In this document: positions 35,287 to 45,636 of the stretch, in pieces
Layout: each line of letters opens with the position of its first letter
Numbering within the stretch: the stretch's first letter is position 1
Translations under genes and position numbers: made by a program
Assembly (NCBI RefSeq): GCF_003851685.1
Contig: NZ_CP027727.1
Location: 3,844,001 to 3,908,000, forward strand
DNA from: Pseudomonas sp. R5-89-07
GTDB lineage: Bacteria > Pseudomonadota > Gammaproteobacteria > Pseudomonadales > Pseudomonadaceae
Direction of reading: 5' to 3'
DNA: 64,000 nucleotides
The notes under the pieces: generated by a model
Told to the model about the DNA's origin: nothing
The model's database searches: none
The model's input: only the letters and a program-made list of their open reading frames with translations

Positions 35287-37209
35287 TTACTCCGAATCTG
35301 GGCGACCACGCCGGGAAACCGCTTGCGCGAGGAACTCAGCGAACTGGGCGACGGGCATCGAGCCCAGGTCAGCACCTTCACGAGTACGCACAGCGACAGT
35401 CTGCATCTCGACTTCCCGATCTCCGATAACCAAAAGATAGGGAACCTTGAGCAAAGTATGCTCGCGGATTTTAAAGCCGATCTTTTCATTTCTCAAGTCG
35501 GACTTGGCACGAAATCCGCTTTCGTTGAGTGTTTTTTCAACCTCAGCGGCAAAATCTGCCTGTTTATCAGTGATATTCATGATCACTGCCTGGGTCGGAG
35601 CCAGCCACGCAGGGAATGCACCCTCGTAGTGCTCGATCAGGATCCCGACGAACCGTTCGAACGAGCCGAGGATCGCCCGGTGCAGCATAACCGGGTGTTT
35701 ACGGCTGTTGTCTTCGGAGACGTATTCGGCTCCCAGACGGATCGGCAGGTTAAAATCGAGCTGCAGGGTACCACACTGCCAGACGCGACCAAGGCAATCT
35801 TTCAGCGAGAACTCGATCTTGGGACCGTAAAACGCGCCCTCTCCAGGTTGCAGATCGTACGCAAGGCCCGCGCTGTCGAGTGCTGCGGCCAGTGCAGCTT
35901 CGGCGCGATCCCACAGCTCGTCGGAACCGACGCGCTTTTCCGGACGAGTGGACAGTTTCATCTCGACCTCGGTAAAACCGAAATCGCGGTAAACGTCCAT
36001 GGTCAACTTGATGAACGCGGCGGATTCAGCCTGCATCTGTTCTTCAGTACAGAAGATATGCGCGTCGTCTTGGGTAAAGCCGCGTACACGCATGATGCCG
36101 TGCAGCGCACCCGATGGCTCGTTGCGGTGGCAGGCACCGAACTCGGCCAGGCGCATTGGCAACTCGCGGTAGCTTTTCAGGCCCTGATTGAACACCTGCA
36201 CGTGGCAAGGGCAGTTCATCGGCTTGATGGCGTAGTCGCGGTTTTCCGACTGGGTGGTGAACATATTGTCGGCGTAGTTGGCCCAGTGCCCGGATTTCTC
36301 CCACAGGCTGCGATCAACGACCTGCGGGGTCTTGATCTCAAGGTAACCGTTTTCACGCTGAACCTTGCGCATGTACTGCTCGAGCACCTGGTAGAGGGTC
36401 CAGCCGTTCGGGTGCCAGAACACCATGCCCGGCGCTTCTTCCTGGAGGTGGAACAGGTTCAGGCGCTTGCCGATCTTGCGATGGTCGCGTTTCTCGGCTT
36501 CTTCAATACGCTGGATATAGGCAGCCAGCTGCTTCTTGTCGGCCCAGGCGGTGCCGTAGATCCGTTGCAGCTGCTCGTTCTTCGCGTCGCCGCGCCAGTA
36601 GGCGCCGGACAGCTTGGTCAGCTTGAACGATTTGAGGAAACGCGTGTTCGGCACGTGCGGGCCACGGCACATGTCGACGTATTCTTCGTGGTAGTACAGA
36701 CCCATGGCCTGCTCGTCCGGCATGTCTTCCACCAGGCGCAGCTTGTAGTCTTCGCCACGAGCGGTGAACACATCGATCACTTCGGCACGCGGCGTGACTT
36801 TCTTGATGACGTCGTAATCTTTTTCGATCAGCGCGTGCATGCGCTGCTCGATCGCCGCCAGATCGTCCGGCGTGAAAGGACGCTCATAGGCGATGTCGTA
36901 ATAGAAGCCTTCGTCGATGACAGGGCCAATCACCATTTTCGCGGTGGGGTACAGCTGCTTGACCGCATGGCCAATCAGGTGCGCGCAAGAGTGGCGAATG
37001 ATCTCCAGCCCCTCTTGATCCTTGGGCGTGATGATCTGCAGGGTGGCGTCGGAGGTGATCAGGTCACTGGCATCGACCAGCTTGCCGTCGACCTTGCCGG
37101 CCACGGTGGCCTTGGCCAGGCCTGCACCAATGGATGCGGCGACCTCGGCTACGGAAACCGGATGATCGAACGAACGTTGACTGCCGTCGGGTAGAGTAAT
37201 AGTTGGCAT
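35287..37209 (-). CDS. thrS: Threonyl-tRNA synthetase
   Basis: A 640-aa class II synthetase. The N-terminal TGS domain starts [20 protein letters not shown]. The editing domain has [16 protein letters not shown]. The catalytic core has the zinc ligand region [38 protein letters not shown] and [20 protein letters not shown]. An anticodon-binding domain ends the protein. The ATG at 37209 with GGAGG upstream matches the family start; an in-frame extension of 11 codons is not needed. First gene of the thrS-infC-rpmI-rplT-pheST-ihfA series. Confidence 0.98.
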   Translation of the reverse strand: MPTITLPDGSQRSFDHPVSVAEVAASIGAGLAKATVAGKVDGKLVDASDLITSDATLQIITPKDQEGLEIIRHSCAHLIGHAVKQLYPTAKMVIGPVIDEGFYYDIAYERPFTPDDLAAIEQRMHALIEKDYDVIKKVTPRAEVIDVFTARGEDYKLRLVEDMPDEQAMGLYYHEEYVDMCRGPHVPNTRFLKSFKLTKLSGAYWRGDAKNEQLQRIYGTAWADKKQLAAYIQRIEEAEKRDHRKIGKRLNLFHLQEEAPGMVFWHPNGWTLYQVLEQYMRKVQRENGYLEIKTPQVVDRSLWEKSGHWANYADNMFTTQSENRDYAIKPMNCPCHVQVFNQGLKSYRELPMRLAEFGACHRNEPSGALHGIMRVRGFTQDDAHIFCTEEQMQAESAAFIKLTMDVYRDFGFTEVEMKLSTRPEKRVGSDELWDRAEAALAAALDSAGLAYDLQPGEGAFYGPKIEFSLKDCLGRVWQCGTLQLDFNLPIRLGAEYVSEDNSRKHPVMLHRAILGSFERFVGILIEHYEGAFPAWLAPTQAVIMNITDKQADFAAEVEKTLNESGFRAKSDLRNEKIGFKIREHTLLKVPYLLVIGDREVEMQTVAVRTREGADLGSMPVAQFAEFLAQAVSRRGRPDSE

Positions 37210-37575
37210 GGCGCCTCCTCTCCTAGTGGTGACCCCTACCAAAGGTCACGTGGGTTGGGATGAGCCAGTACAAGATCCAACACCAGGCCGCTCAATACTG
37301 AACGCCTGCCTTACAGCGGCAGGAGCCTTTCGGCCAACCGATAATCGAACCAGAGTGACTGGAGTGAACAAAAAAGAGCCTGGCATGGCGGCAAATGGCG
37401 CGCCTGGAAAAAGCCAAGCTCACGATGCTAGCACAGATGAACGGTCATCGCGCCGACGCAGCCTGCGGTAAAAGCAAATTCCATGCTTTATGGCCGCAAA
37501 AGTGAACTTGAGCTGTACGCCATGCCTCAAACACCCCGAGAATCGCCGTTCGTCCTCGACCCAAAGGAGCATCCC
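37210..37575. other. Spacer between divergent thrS and a small exported-protein gene
   Basis: 366 bases expected to contain the thrS promoter and leader. A small stem with CTGCC/GGCAG arms near 37308-37324 is the only structure noticed. No T-box or long hairpin of the E. coli thrS operator type was recognised, and there is no convincing gene. Confidence 0.5.
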
Positions 37576-37890
37576 ATGATGCGTTTTACCTCGACCCTCG
37601 CCCTCGCCGCTTCCCTGGCATTCCTTTCGCTCGGCGCGCAAGCCGCGGCGCCTTCGAATTGGCCGGCGGGCGCCCGTGACGCCTTCGTCAATGACTGCAG
37701 CGCTGCGGCCAGCCAGAACGTCGACGTCAAAACCGCCAAAGCCCACTGCGAATGTGGCGCCGACAAGATCAACGCAGAATTGAGCACTGCGGAAATCAAG
37801 GAATTGATGACCAATCAGAACGCCAGCCCGGAGCTGAAAAACAAAGCGGTCGCGGCTATTTCGTCCTGCAAAGTCGTGAAGAAAAAGTAA
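37576..37890 (+). CDS. Small exported Cys-containing protein
   Basis: A 104-aa protein beginning MMRFTSTLALAASLAFLSLG with a Sec signal peptide cleaved after AQA. The mature part has four Cys (DCSAA, HCECGAD, SSCK), which could form two periplasmic disulfides, and an acidic-Lys helical region. The start at 37576 follows AAAGGAG with six bases of spacing; the second ATG at 37579 is equally possible. I do not know its function. Confidence 0.8.
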   Translation: MMRFTSTLALAASLAFLSLGAQAAAPSNWPAGARDAFVNDCSAAASQNVDVKTAKAHCECGADKINAELSTAEIKELMTNQNASPELKNKAVAAISSCKVVKKK

Positions 37891-38001
37891 GAACGCTCAC
37901 TGATCGGGCGTCTTTATTGCCAGAAAAACAGCCCTAAAACGGCTATTTCTCACAAATTATGCAGGTTTTACGGCTTTTTTTAACAGCTGATATTTCGCAC
38001 C

Positions 38002-38024
38002 AAAGCCCCGTAGATCGGGGCTTT
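38002..38024 (+). terminator. Intrinsic terminator after the small exported-protein gene
   Basis: A perfect 9-bp stem of AAAGCCCCG and CGGGGCTTT with loop TAGAT. The arms provide A/T runs on either side. Confidence 0.7.
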
Positions 38025-38179
38025 CAGCCAAGCCAGGCACTAAACGCAACGCTATTGATTAGCAAACAATGCCTTGGGGGGGCTCCCAAGCCGAACATTT
38101 CGACTATGATAGCCCTGTGTGCCCAGTTGGCCTGAGCAGCACAGCACTACTGAAAATATATGTTTCTTGGAGATACACC

Positions 38180-38392
38180 ATGTCTAATCGCCAAACCGGC
38201 ACCGTTAAATGGTTCAACGATGAAAAAGGCTTCGGCTTCATCACTCCTCAAGGTGGCGGTGACGACCTGTTCGTACACTTCAAAGCTATCGAAAGCGACG
38301 GTTTCAAAAGCCTGAAAGAAGGCCAAACCGTTTCCTTCGTGGCTGAGAAAGGCCAAAAGGGTATGCAAGCTGCACAAGTTCGCGGCGAGTAA
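38180..38392 (+). CDS. Cold-shock domain protein (CspA family)
   Basis: A 70-aa single cold-shock domain, a nucleic-acid chaperone. It has RNP1 KGFGFITP and RNP2 DDLFVHF, and starts [20 protein letters not shown]. Length and sequence are typical of the CapB/CspA proteins of Pseudomonas. A leader of more than 100 bases without genes precedes it, as in cold-shock mRNAs. A terminator follows. Confidence 0.97.
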   Translation: MSNRQTGTVKWFNDEKGFGFITPQGGGDDLFVHFKAIESDGFKSLKEGQTVSFVAEKGQKGMQAAQVRGE

Positions 38393-38406
38393 TACTCCGC
38401 TGAGCT

Positions 38407-38438
38407 AAAAAAACCCCGTCCATGTGACGGGGTTTTTT
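38407..38438 (+). terminator. Intrinsic terminator after the cold-shock gene
   Basis: A GC stem CCCCGTC/GACGGGG flanked by A7 and T6, loop CATGT. The symmetrical A and T runs let it work for the minus-strand gene opposite too. Confidence 0.9.
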
Positions 38439-38464
38439 ATGGGTACTGCAAAAGCCAGACGCAA

Positions 38465-38785
38465 TCAGCCGCAGTTGACCCGCGTGATCACCAGATTATC
38501 GTCGGTGTTCAGGTTCAAGCGGTCGGAGCGATATTCCAGCGTGATCATGTCATTGGGCTTGAGGATACGGGCATTCTGCGCACCGGCACGCGCACGTGCC
38601 TGCTCCAGCAGTTGAGGCGAGGCTTTCTGGCCGATCGTGAACTCGGCGGCCTTCGACTCACAGCGGCTATGACCAGCATCGGTCACGGTGGCATCTTTGC
38701 CTGGCTCAGAGGCACCCGGGGTGCTGCAACCCGCCAACGCGAGTGCTGCCAACAAAGTACCGAATGATGCGAGCTTCCAAGGCAT
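38465..38785 (-). CDS. I78-family peptidase inhibitor lipoprotein
   Basis: A 106-aa lipoprotein. The signal peptide ends in a lipobox ALAGC with Cys20. The mature part has the pattern of I78 inhibitors (Aspergillus elastase inhibitor type): an early Cys (SRCESKAAEFTIG), QARARAGAQNARILKPND, ITLEYRSDRLNLNTDDN and a final Cys-Gly (ITRVNCG). The two Cys probably form a disulfide. A likely role is protection of periplasmic or outer-membrane proteins from serine proteases. Confidence 0.87.
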   Translation of the reverse strand: MPWKLASFGTLLAALALAGCSTPGASEPGKDATVTDAGHSRCESKAAEFTIGQKASPQLLEQARARAGAQNARILKPNDMITLEYRSDRLNLNTDDNLVITRVNCG

Positions 38786-38929
38786 GAAGCCTCCTATGAT
38801 AAAAAATGGACAGAGATCGTGCGACAGCGATTGAGCCGATTGGTTTCAAGACGTTAACGCCTCACGCCCAAGTCTGCCTGACTCAGGCCAGGCAAGCGTC
38901 CAGTCAATCGTGACTGGATATGAACATGC

Positions 38930-39235
38930 TCAGTAGATATCGATGTAGTCCGACGATGGCGTTGGCCAATTCTGCTTGAGCGCGTTGAAAATCTGCATCA
39001 CCCAGACTTCGTCATTCGCGGCCACGTTCCCCACATAACCGGAACCCTTGGCCCAGGTCTCCAGGCGAAACAGCAGACCTTCAATATCGGCGCCCCCTAC
39101 AACGCCAGAAGAGATGTAGGCGATGCCGGCCTTGGTGACCCGCAGTTGGGTGTGTTCATCGTCACTGGCGCTGGCAAGCAGTTGGCGCACGGCTACCAAC
39201 GTAAGATTCTCGGGGTTGTTCAAATCGATCTGCAC
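38930..39235 (-). CDS. Conserved small cytoplasmic protein of unknown function
   Basis: About 101 aa from the GTG at 39235, which has GGGAAA upstream; a TTG six codons earlier is the alternative start. The sequence QIDLNNPENLTLVAVRQLLA, THAGIAYIS-like VTKAGIAYISSGVVGGADIE and DEVWVMQIFNALKQNWP is not one I can name by function. No signal peptide, no Cys. Confidence 0.75.
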   Translation of the reverse strand: MQIDLNNPENLTLVAVRQLLASASDDEHTQLRVTKAGIAYISSGVVGGADIEGLLFRLETWAKGSGYVGNVAANDEVWVMQIFNALKQNWPTPSSDYIDIY

Positions 39236-39388
39236 GCGGTGTTTCCCGGCCAATAAACAAGGTAACAGTGTCGCACAGCCCCTTCCTCATGCCTAAGTCG
39301 CAGTGCCAACTCCCGTGCAAAATGCTTAACTGCGCCCGTTGCAGCCGCGCGCCAGCATCGCCCAGTACCTAAAACCCGTGAGATCCCC

Positions 39389-39595
39389 ATGACCACCGTA
39401 ACGCTCCAAGCCGACATCAAAGCCAAATGGCCCCAAGGGCAAAGCTCCTACAGCCCCGGGAGTCCGGAGGAGCTGGCAATCATCGGTATCGACCTGCTGG
39501 TCAAGGAACTGGGCACCCAGGGCGCGCAAGCATTTGTCAGCCAGGTCTTCGAGAAATACCCGGCCGACCACCCAGGCGCGCAAGAGCACGAATAA
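39389..39595 (+). CDS. Small protein of unknown function (68 aa)
   Basis: A 68-aa protein, MTTVTLQADIKAKWPQGQSS onward, with a helical middle (EELAIIGIDLLVKELGTQGA) and an acidic end. The codon pattern looks coding and a terminator follows directly. No recognised family. Confidence 0.6.
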   Translation: MTTVTLQADIKAKWPQGQSSYSPGSPEELAIIGIDLLVKELGTQGAQAFVSQVFEKYPADHPGAQEHE

Positions 39596-39596
39596 G

Positions 39597-39622
39597 AACC
39601 GGCCGGCGAACGCCGACCGGTT
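39597..39622. terminator. Hairpin between convergent genes
   Basis: Stem 39597-39608 with 39611-39622 containing one mismatch, followed by AGGGTTTT on the plus strand. It separates the 68-aa gene from the nucleoside hydrolase gene and may serve both. Confidence 0.65.
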
Positions 39623-39628
39623 AGGGTT

Positions 39629-40657
39629 TTACTTCAAGCGCGCCAGGCGTTCGGTCAACAGATCGAAGAAGCCCTGGGCGTCGCCATTCTCGACCCAGAA
39701 TGCGTTTTTGTCCTGCTTCAGGCCATCGTACCAATCGACGATGGTCTGGCCGAAAGTCGGACCTTCACGACTGTCGACAACCACGTTGACCTGGCGACCG
39801 CTGAACAGCGACGGCTTGAGCAGGTAGGCGACCACCGTGGCGTCATGCACCGGCCCGCCAGGAATGCCGTAGTGTTCCATGTCGCCCTTGACGTACTCGT
39901 TGAGGATATTGCTGACAACCTTGCTTGCATTGTTGTTCAGGTCTGCGATTTTCTTCAGACGCGCCTCGCTGGTCAGCACCTTATGGGTCACGTCCAGCGG
40001 TAGGTAGGTCAGCTTCACACCGCTTTTAAGCACAATCTCAGCCGCCACCGGGTCGGCGAACAGGTTGAATTCGGCCACCGGCGTGATATTGCCGCCATTA
40101 AAGTGCGCACCGCCCATCACCACCACTTCCTTGATGCCTTGGGTAATCTCTGGCGCCTGGGTCAGTGCCAGGGCCAGGTTGGTCTGCGGGCCGAGCATGG
40201 CGATGGTGATGCTGTGGGGCTTGGCGGCGGTCAAGGTCTTGATCAGGTAATCCACGGCATTGCCTTCAGCCAGGCCTTGCTTCGGCTCGTGCACGGTCAC
40301 GCCGGAAATACCTTCCTTGCCGTGGATGTTTTCGGCATAGATCGGCTTGCGCAGCAACGGCGCTGGGGCACCCGCGTAAACCGGGATGTCCTCACGCCCT
40401 GCCCACTCACGCGCCAGGCGCGCATTGCGCGAGGTTTTGTCCAAGCGCACGTTGCCAGCCACGGTGGTCAGCGCGCGGATACTCAGCTCTTGCGGCGAAG
40501 CCATGGCGAACAGCAAGGCAACCACGTCATCGGCGCCCGGGTCGGTGTCGATGATCAGGTCGATTTTTTCCGCCGCCTGGGCGCTTGCAGCTGTGAGTGC
40601 GGACAAAAGCAGAACACTCCGGAACAGGTTTTTCAGGGATGGAAGACCACGTTGCAT
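39629..40657 (-). CDS. Exported nucleoside hydrolase (IUNH family)
   Basis: A 342-aa protein that should cleave ribonucleosides to base plus ribose. Signal peptide MQRGLPSLKNLFRSVLLLSA...AQA, then the signature DTDPGADDVVALLFA, AMLGPQTNLALAL, FNLFADPVAAEIV and PVHDATVVAYLL with the Asp ligands for calcium. The ATG at 40657 has AAGGAG six bases upstream; longer frames overlap rbsD. It is the last gene of the ribose operon, 26 bases after rbsD, so ribose released in the periplasm could be taken up by RbsABC. Confidence 0.92.
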   Translation of the reverse strand: MQRGLPSLKNLFRSVLLLSALTAASAQAAEKIDLIIDTDPGADDVVALLFAMASPQELSIRALTTVAGNVRLDKTSRNARLAREWAGREDIPVYAGAPAPLLRKPIYAENIHGKEGISGVTVHEPKQGLAEGNAVDYLIKTLTAAKPHSITIAMLGPQTNLALALTQAPEITQGIKEVVVMGGAHFNGGNITPVAEFNLFADPVAAEIVLKSGVKLTYLPLDVTHKVLTSEARLKKIADLNNNASKVVSNILNEYVKGDMEHYGIPGGPVHDATVVAYLLKPSLFSGRQVNVVVDSREGPTFGQTIVDWYDGLKQDKNAFWVENGDAQGFFDLLTERLARLK

Positions 40658-40683
40658 AAAACACTCCTTGTCGTAGGGGGACT

Positions 40684-41088
40684 CTAGAAGGTTACGCCGG
40701 AGACCAGCGCGATATTGCAGTAAGGCTGACATTCGCCGGTGCGCACCACGGCGCGCGCCTTGCCACTCAGTTGCTTGAAGGCCTCATGGCTGAGCAGACG
40801 ACGCTCGCCAAGGGCAGCTTGTCCGGTAAGTGCATCGAGTTCAATCAGCGCCGGCGGCTGCTTGAGCAGGATTTCTTCAGCCAGCACGTGGCTTTCTACC
40901 TGCATTTCGCTGAGCACGACGCGCAGGGTGCTGATGAAATCCGGGATGCCCTGGGTCAGCGCTAGGTCGATCAATTCGACGCCGGGCGGCACCGGCAGGC
41001 CGGCATCACCGATGATCAGGATGTCGCCATGCCCCAGCGACGCGATCACGCGTGACAGGGCGATATTGAGCAGAGGTGTCTTTTTCAT
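40684..41088 (-). CDS. rbsD: D-ribose pyranase
   Basis: A 134-aa RbsD/FucU-family protein that converts beta-pyranose to beta-furanose ribose before phosphorylation. Motifs: [20 protein letters not shown] (catalytic His), [19 protein letters not shown], and C-terminal [18 protein letters not shown]. The ATG overlaps the rbsK stop. Confidence 0.97.
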   Translation of the reverse strand: MKKTPLLNIALSRVIASLGHGDILIIGDAGLPVPPGVELIDLALTQGIPDFISTLRVVLSEMQVESHVLAEEILLKQPPALIELDALTGQAALGERRLLSHEAFKQLSGKARAVVRTGECQPYCNIALVSGVTF

Positions 41089-42002
41089 GCGGGCACAAAA
41101 CCTTGTACGTCGTGCAGCGTAGGAATGGAAGGCTGGGCGCCGGCACGGGTCACCGACAACGCCGCCGCGACCTGGCCAAAACGGATCGCCTCGGCTTCGC
41201 TTTTGCCTGCGGCCAATGCCGCAGCAAAGCCACCGACGAAGGTATCGCCGGCCGCCGTGGTGTCCACCGCCCTGACCTTGGGCGCGACCAAATGCTCGAA
41301 GTTGCTGCCATCAGCAAACAAGGCACCCTGGGCGCCAAGGGTAATGATGACCTTGCCGGCGCCAGCCTTGATCAACGCTGTCGCGGCAAGCCTGGCGCTG
41401 TCGAGGGAGTCGACCGCGACGCCGCTCAAGGCACTGGCTTCACTTTCGTTGGGAATCAGGTAGTCAATAGAGGCATACCACTCGGCCGGCAAGGGTCCAC
41501 TGGCGGGTGCCGGGTTGAGGATCACCGTCTTGCCCAGCTCGTGGCCGCGCTTGAGCGCATGCCCGACGGTTTCCAGCGGCACTTCGAGTTGGCAAATGAT
41601 TACGTCGGCCGCCTGTAACACCGCATCGCAGGCTGTCAACGACGCGGGCGTCAACCGTCCGTTACTGCCCGCCACAATCACAATCGCGTTCTGGCTGCTG
41701 TCATCCACCACGATCAACGCGACACCACTGGAGCCTTCCACCGTGCTGACGGCCCGGCAATCGATACCTTCGACCACTAGCGCATCACGCAATTGGTCGC
41801 CGTAGGCATCGGTGCCGACGCAACCGACCATCGCAACATCCGCACCCAGGCGCGCCAAGGCGACCGCCTGATTGGCGCCCTTGCCACCGGGAACGGTGGA
41901 GAACGTCTGGCCAATCAGTGTTTCACCGGCACGCGGCAAGCGACTGGCGCGGGTGACCAGGTCCATGTTCAAGCTGCCTATTACCACTACTTTTGCGGGC
42001 AT
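41085..42002 (-). CDS. rbsK: Ribokinase
   Basis: A 305-aa PfkB-family kinase that makes ribose 5-phosphate. It has [20 protein letters not shown], the substrate motif [18 protein letters not shown] and the catalytic [18 protein letters not shown] with the base Asp. Full length. It lies 23 bases after rbsR and overlaps rbsD as ATGA. Confidence 0.97.
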   Translation of the reverse strand: MPAKVVVIGSLNMDLVTRASRLPRAGETLIGQTFSTVPGGKGANQAVALARLGADVAMVGCVGTDAYGDQLRDALVVEGIDCRAVSTVEGSSGVALIVVDDSSQNAIVIVAGSNGRLTPASLTACDAVLQAADVIICQLEVPLETVGHALKRGHELGKTVILNPAPASGPLPAEWYASIDYLIPNESEASALSGVAVDSLDSARLAATALIKAGAGKVIITLGAQGALFADGSNFEHLVAPKVRAVDTTAAGDTFVGGFAAALAAGKSEAEAIRFGQVAAALSVTRAGAQPSIPTLHDVQGFVPA

Positions 42003-42025
42003 ACTTCAGTACTCATCAATTCGGT

Positions 42026-43048
42026 TCAGCGGTATTGGGCGAACACGCCGGCCAACGCCGCCGTCGACTCACGCAAGACAATACTCGGCGTCACGATGCG
42101 TTGATCGATCGGCAGTTGGGGTGTCGCTATACGTCGCAGTAATAACTCGGCCGCTGTCTCACCCAACTGCACGATCGACTGCCCGACCGTGGTCAACGCC
42201 GGATAGACGTAACGGCCCATTTGAATGTCATCGAAACCAATCACCGACAGCTCACCCGGCACGCGGATATTGCGCTCTGCTGCGGCGCGCAGCACGCCAA
42301 ACCCGATCATGTCGTTGCAGGCAAAAATCGCACTGGGCGGCTGTTGCGCGAGCAGTTGCACGGCGGCGGCATAACCGCCGGTACTGGTGAAATCACTTTC
42401 GCGGATACGCTCAGCTGCTACTTCAACACCGGCTTCGCGCAGCGCACGGCGATACCCTGCCAAACGCATTTGCGCCACGCGAGTATGCGCGGGGCCGGCG
42501 ATGCAGGCGATGTCGCGATGGCCCAATTCAAGCAGGTGCCGGGTCGCCAGGTAAGCGCCCTCTTCATGGTCGATGCGCACCAGGTCGACATCGATACCGT
42601 CCAGCGCCCGGTCGACAATCACCATCGGCGTGCGCACCGCACTCAAGCCAGCGGCGAGGCCACTGTCATCGCCGCCTACCGAGGTCACGATCAAGCCGTC
42701 GACGCGTTTCTCCAGCAGCACGCGCAAGTAGCTGCGCTGCTTTTCGGCGTTGTCGTCGGAGTTGCAAAGGATCACGCAGTAGCCATTGCGCTCGCAGTAA
42801 TCCTCGATGCCCCGGGCCAGTTCGGCGAAATACGGGTTGAGGCTGTTGGGCACCAGCAGCCCGATCGTCGCTGTGGTCTTGGCCTTGAGTGAGCGCGCGA
42901 CCGCACTCGGCACATAGTCCAACTGCTTGATCGCCGCTTCGACCTTGATGCGCACCGGCTCGCTGACCGGGCGCGTCTTGTTCACCACATGGGACACCGT
43001 GGTATAGGAAATACCCGCCAGTGCCGCCACATCCTTGATCGTTGCCAT
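42026..43048 (-). CDS. rbsR: LacI-family repressor of the ribose operon
   Basis: A 340-aa regulator. The N-terminal helix-turn-helix MATIKDVAALAGISYTTVSH and hinge (RSLKAKTTATIGLLVPN) are followed by a periplasmic-binding-like sugar domain. It probably releases the palindrome at 46653-46666 when ribose is bound. Placing the repressor gene inside the operon gives autoregulation. Confidence 0.95.
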   Translation of the reverse strand: MATIKDVAALAGISYTTVSHVVNKTRPVSEPVRIKVEAAIKQLDYVPSAVARSLKAKTTATIGLLVPNSLNPYFAELARGIEDYCERNGYCVILCNSDDNAEKQRSYLRVLLEKRVDGLIVTSVGGDDSGLAAGLSAVRTPMVIVDRALDGIDVDLVRIDHEEGAYLATRHLLELGHRDIACIAGPAHTRVAQMRLAGYRRALREAGVEVAAERIRESDFTSTGGYAAAVQLLAQQPPSAIFACNDMIGFGVLRAAAERNIRVPGELSVIGFDDIQMGRYVYPALTTVGQSIVQLGETAAELLLRRIATPQLPIDQRIVTPSIVLRESTAALAGVFAQYR

Positions 43049-43051
43049 GGA

Positions 43052-44029
43052 TCAGCCCCGCCGACTGGCGCGCTGGCTGCGGTAAGTATCAAGGACGACG
43101 GCGATCACGATGACCGCACCGGTGATGATGCGCTTTGTCGGTTCGGTTGCGCCGATCTGCGCCAGGCCCGCCGCCAATACCGAAATAATCAGCACACCAA
43201 AGAAGGTGCTGATGACCGAACCGCGCCCGCCCATAAGGCTCGTACCGCCGATCACCACCGCAGCAATCACTTGCAGCTCAAGGCCCGAGCCGGCATTCGG
43301 ATCCGCCGCTTCCAGGCGCGAGATCTGGAACAGCGCGGCCACACCGGCCAGCAGGCCCATCAGGCTGAACACCAGGATCTTGTAGGGCTTGGGGTTGATA
43401 CCCGCCAGGCGCACCGCTTCTTCGTTGGTACCGATACCGATCAGGTAGCGACCAAACACGGTGCGGGTCAGCACCAACTGGGCGGCGATGATCACCAGCA
43501 ACGCGATGATGAACGACGGCGAGATCCCGAACGCAATCGGATTGGACAGCCAGGCAAACGAGTCACCGATATACGCGGTGCGCGATCCGGTCATCTGGTA
43601 GGCCACGCCCCGGGCCATCTCCAGCACACCGAGGGACACGATAAAGGAAGGGATCCGCCAGGCCACGGTAATGGAACCGGTGAGGGTGCCGGCCAACGCA
43701 GCGCAACCCATGCCCAGCACGGCGGCCGGCAATACGCTCCAGCCCCAGCTCAGGATCGCCACGCTGACCGCTGATGCCGCCAGCGCCAGTACCGAACCTA
43801 CCGACAAGTCGATGCCACCGATGATCAGGATGAACGTCATGCCCACCGCCAACACCATCAGGTCGGGAATCTGATTGGCCAGGGTGCTGAACGTGTCATA
43901 GGACAGGAAGTGGTCGCTGAGTACCGAGAACAGCGCAATCATCGCCAGCAACGCACCTGCCAGCCCCAGGTACGTACCCAGGCCGTAGAAGTTGCCGCCA
44001 GTCTTACCGGGGGAAAGGGTTGTTTTCAT
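43052..44029 (-). CDS. rbsC: Ribose ABC transporter permease
   Basis: A 325-aa membrane protein with about eight to ten hydrophobic helices and the BPD_transp_2 family text LNLMVLAVGM-like QIPDLMVLAVGMTFILIIGG, IDLSVGSVLALAASAVSV and GVLIISVLAAGLAQIGA. It forms the sugar channel with RbsA. The start overlaps the rbsA stop; the stop is three bases before rbsR. Confidence 0.96.
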   Translation of the reverse strand: MKTTLSPGKTGGNFYGLGTYLGLAGALLAMIALFSVLSDHFLSYDTFSTLANQIPDLMVLAVGMTFILIIGGIDLSVGSVLALAASAVSVAILSWGWSVLPAAVLGMGCAALAGTLTGSITVAWRIPSFIVSLGVLEMARGVAYQMTGSRTAYIGDSFAWLSNPIAFGISPSFIIALLVIIAAQLVLTRTVFGRYLIGIGTNEEAVRLAGINPKPYKILVFSLMGLLAGVAALFQISRLEAADPNAGSGLELQVIAAVVIGGTSLMGGRGSVISTFFGVLIISVLAAGLAQIGATEPTKRIITGAVIVIAVVLDTYRSQRASRRG

Positions 44030-45579
44030 GGGGTATTCCTAGGCGCTGTATCGTTGAGCAGCGCATCACGTTTCTGATAGCCGGCAAACGCGGCGGCGAG
44101 CAATTCGTCCTGGGTCCAGCTGTCGCGCTCGAATGTTTCGATCAAGCGTCCGGCGGACAACACGCCGATGCGGTCACAGATCAGCATCAGCTCGCGCAGA
44201 TCACTGGAGACCACGACCAGCGCTTTGCCCTGGCGTGTCAACTCGCCGAGCAAGGCGTAAATGTCGAACTTGGCACCGACGTCAATGCCTCGGGTGGGCT
44301 CGTCGAACAGCATCACCGAACAATCGCGCTCCAGCCAGCGGCCAATCACCACCTTCTGCTGATTACCGCCCGACAACTCGGACACCAACTGCGCCGGGCT
44401 GGAACTGCGGATACGCATGGCATCGATCTGGCGCTTGGCCAGGGCGGTTTCATCGCGGCTGTTAACCAGCCCGCCCGCGGAGATTTCCGGCATGTTGCCC
44501 AGGGCGATGTTGGCGCTGATGGACTGGGTCAGCAGCAGGCCTTCGCCTTTGCGGTCTTCGGTGATCAGGGCGATGCCATGACCGACCGCGTCGACCGGGG
44601 AGCGAATGCTCACCACATTGGCCTGCGGCCCCAGGGCCACCGTGCCGCTGTCGGCCAGGTCGGCGCCGAAAATCAGGCGCAGCAACTCGGTACGACCGGC
44701 GCCAATGAGACCGGAAATGCCATAGATTTCGCCGGCACGTACCTGGAAAGACACATCGCGGACTTTGTCCGAGCGCGTCAGGCCTTGAACCGTCAACGCC
44801 GGTTCGCCGATGGTGCGCGGGCCGAGATCGATGTGCTCGCCCAGCTCGCGCCCCACCATCAGCGTGACCAGTTGCTCACTGTTGTAATTGGCCATCGGCT
44901 CGACACAGACCAGCTGGCCGTCGCGCAATACCGCAATGCGCTGGGCCACACGGGCCAGTTCTTCCAGCCGGTGCGAAATATAGATAATCGCCACGCCCCG
45001 GGCCTGCAGGCGGGTGATTTGTTCGAACAGCATCTCGACTTCACGGGCAGTGAGCATCGCCGTGGGTTCGTCGAGAATCAGTACGTGGCAGTCGCCGATC
45101 AGGTTGCGCGCAATCTCGACCATTTGTTGATGGCCAATACCCAGGCTGCCCACCAGCGTGTCCGGATCGATGGCGTCCAGGCCAACCTGGGCCATGGCTT
45201 CCGTGGCGGCTTTGCGCAGCTGTTTACGGTTGATCCAGCCGCCCTGGCTGGGCAGGTTATGCAGGAACAGGTTTTCAGCCACGGTCAGCGTGGGCAGCAG
45301 GTTGAGCTCTTGCATGACCATGCGCACGCCCAGTGCTTCGGCGTGGGTGCGGCTGGCGGGCTGATAAGCCTGGCCATTGAACTGCATGTTTCCGGTGGTC
45401 GGCGTGACCAACCCGCCGATGATCTTCGACAAGGTACTTTTGCCTGCGCCGTTTTCACCGGTCAGCGCCAACACTTCACCACGGTTGAGCGTGAGCGTGA
45501 TGTCGGACAGAACGGGTTGGGCATAGGTCTTGCCGATACCGCTGACCGAGAGGACAGCGTTCGGGGCGGAAGATGACAT
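44026..45579 (-). CDS. rbsA: Ribose ABC transporter ATPase (two fused cassettes)
   Basis: A 517-aa double ATPase. Cassette 1 has Walker A GENGAGKST near residue 40, signature LGIGHQQMVEIARNL and LILDEPTAML. Cassette 2 has a degenerate Walker A (SGLIGAGRTELLRLIFG, no Lys), signature LSGGNQQKVVIGRWL and VMLFDEPTRGIDVGA. This asymmetry is normal for sugar importers of the RbsA/MglA type. Confidence 0.97.
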   Translation of the reverse strand: MSSSAPNAVLSVSGIGKTYAQPVLSDITLTLNRGEVLALTGENGAGKSTLSKIIGGLVTPTTGNMQFNGQAYQPASRTHAEALGVRMVMQELNLLPTLTVAENLFLHNLPSQGGWINRKQLRKAATEAMAQVGLDAIDPDTLVGSLGIGHQQMVEIARNLIGDCHVLILDEPTAMLTAREVEMLFEQITRLQARGVAIIYISHRLEELARVAQRIAVLRDGQLVCVEPMANYNSEQLVTLMVGRELGEHIDLGPRTIGEPALTVQGLTRSDKVRDVSFQVRAGEIYGISGLIGAGRTELLRLIFGADLADSGTVALGPQANVVSIRSPVDAVGHGIALITEDRKGEGLLLTQSISANIALGNMPEISAGGLVNSRDETALAKRQIDAMRIRSSSPAQLVSELSGGNQQKVVIGRWLERDCSVMLFDEPTRGIDVGAKFDIYALLGELTRQGKALVVVSSDLRELMLICDRIGVLSAGRLIETFERDSWTQDELLAAAFAGYQKRDALLNDTAPRNTP

Positions 45580-45636
45580 AGGAAAATCTCCAGGCGCCCG
45601 CTCAGGACGAACGGGCGCTGTTGGCTACTGCCGCAA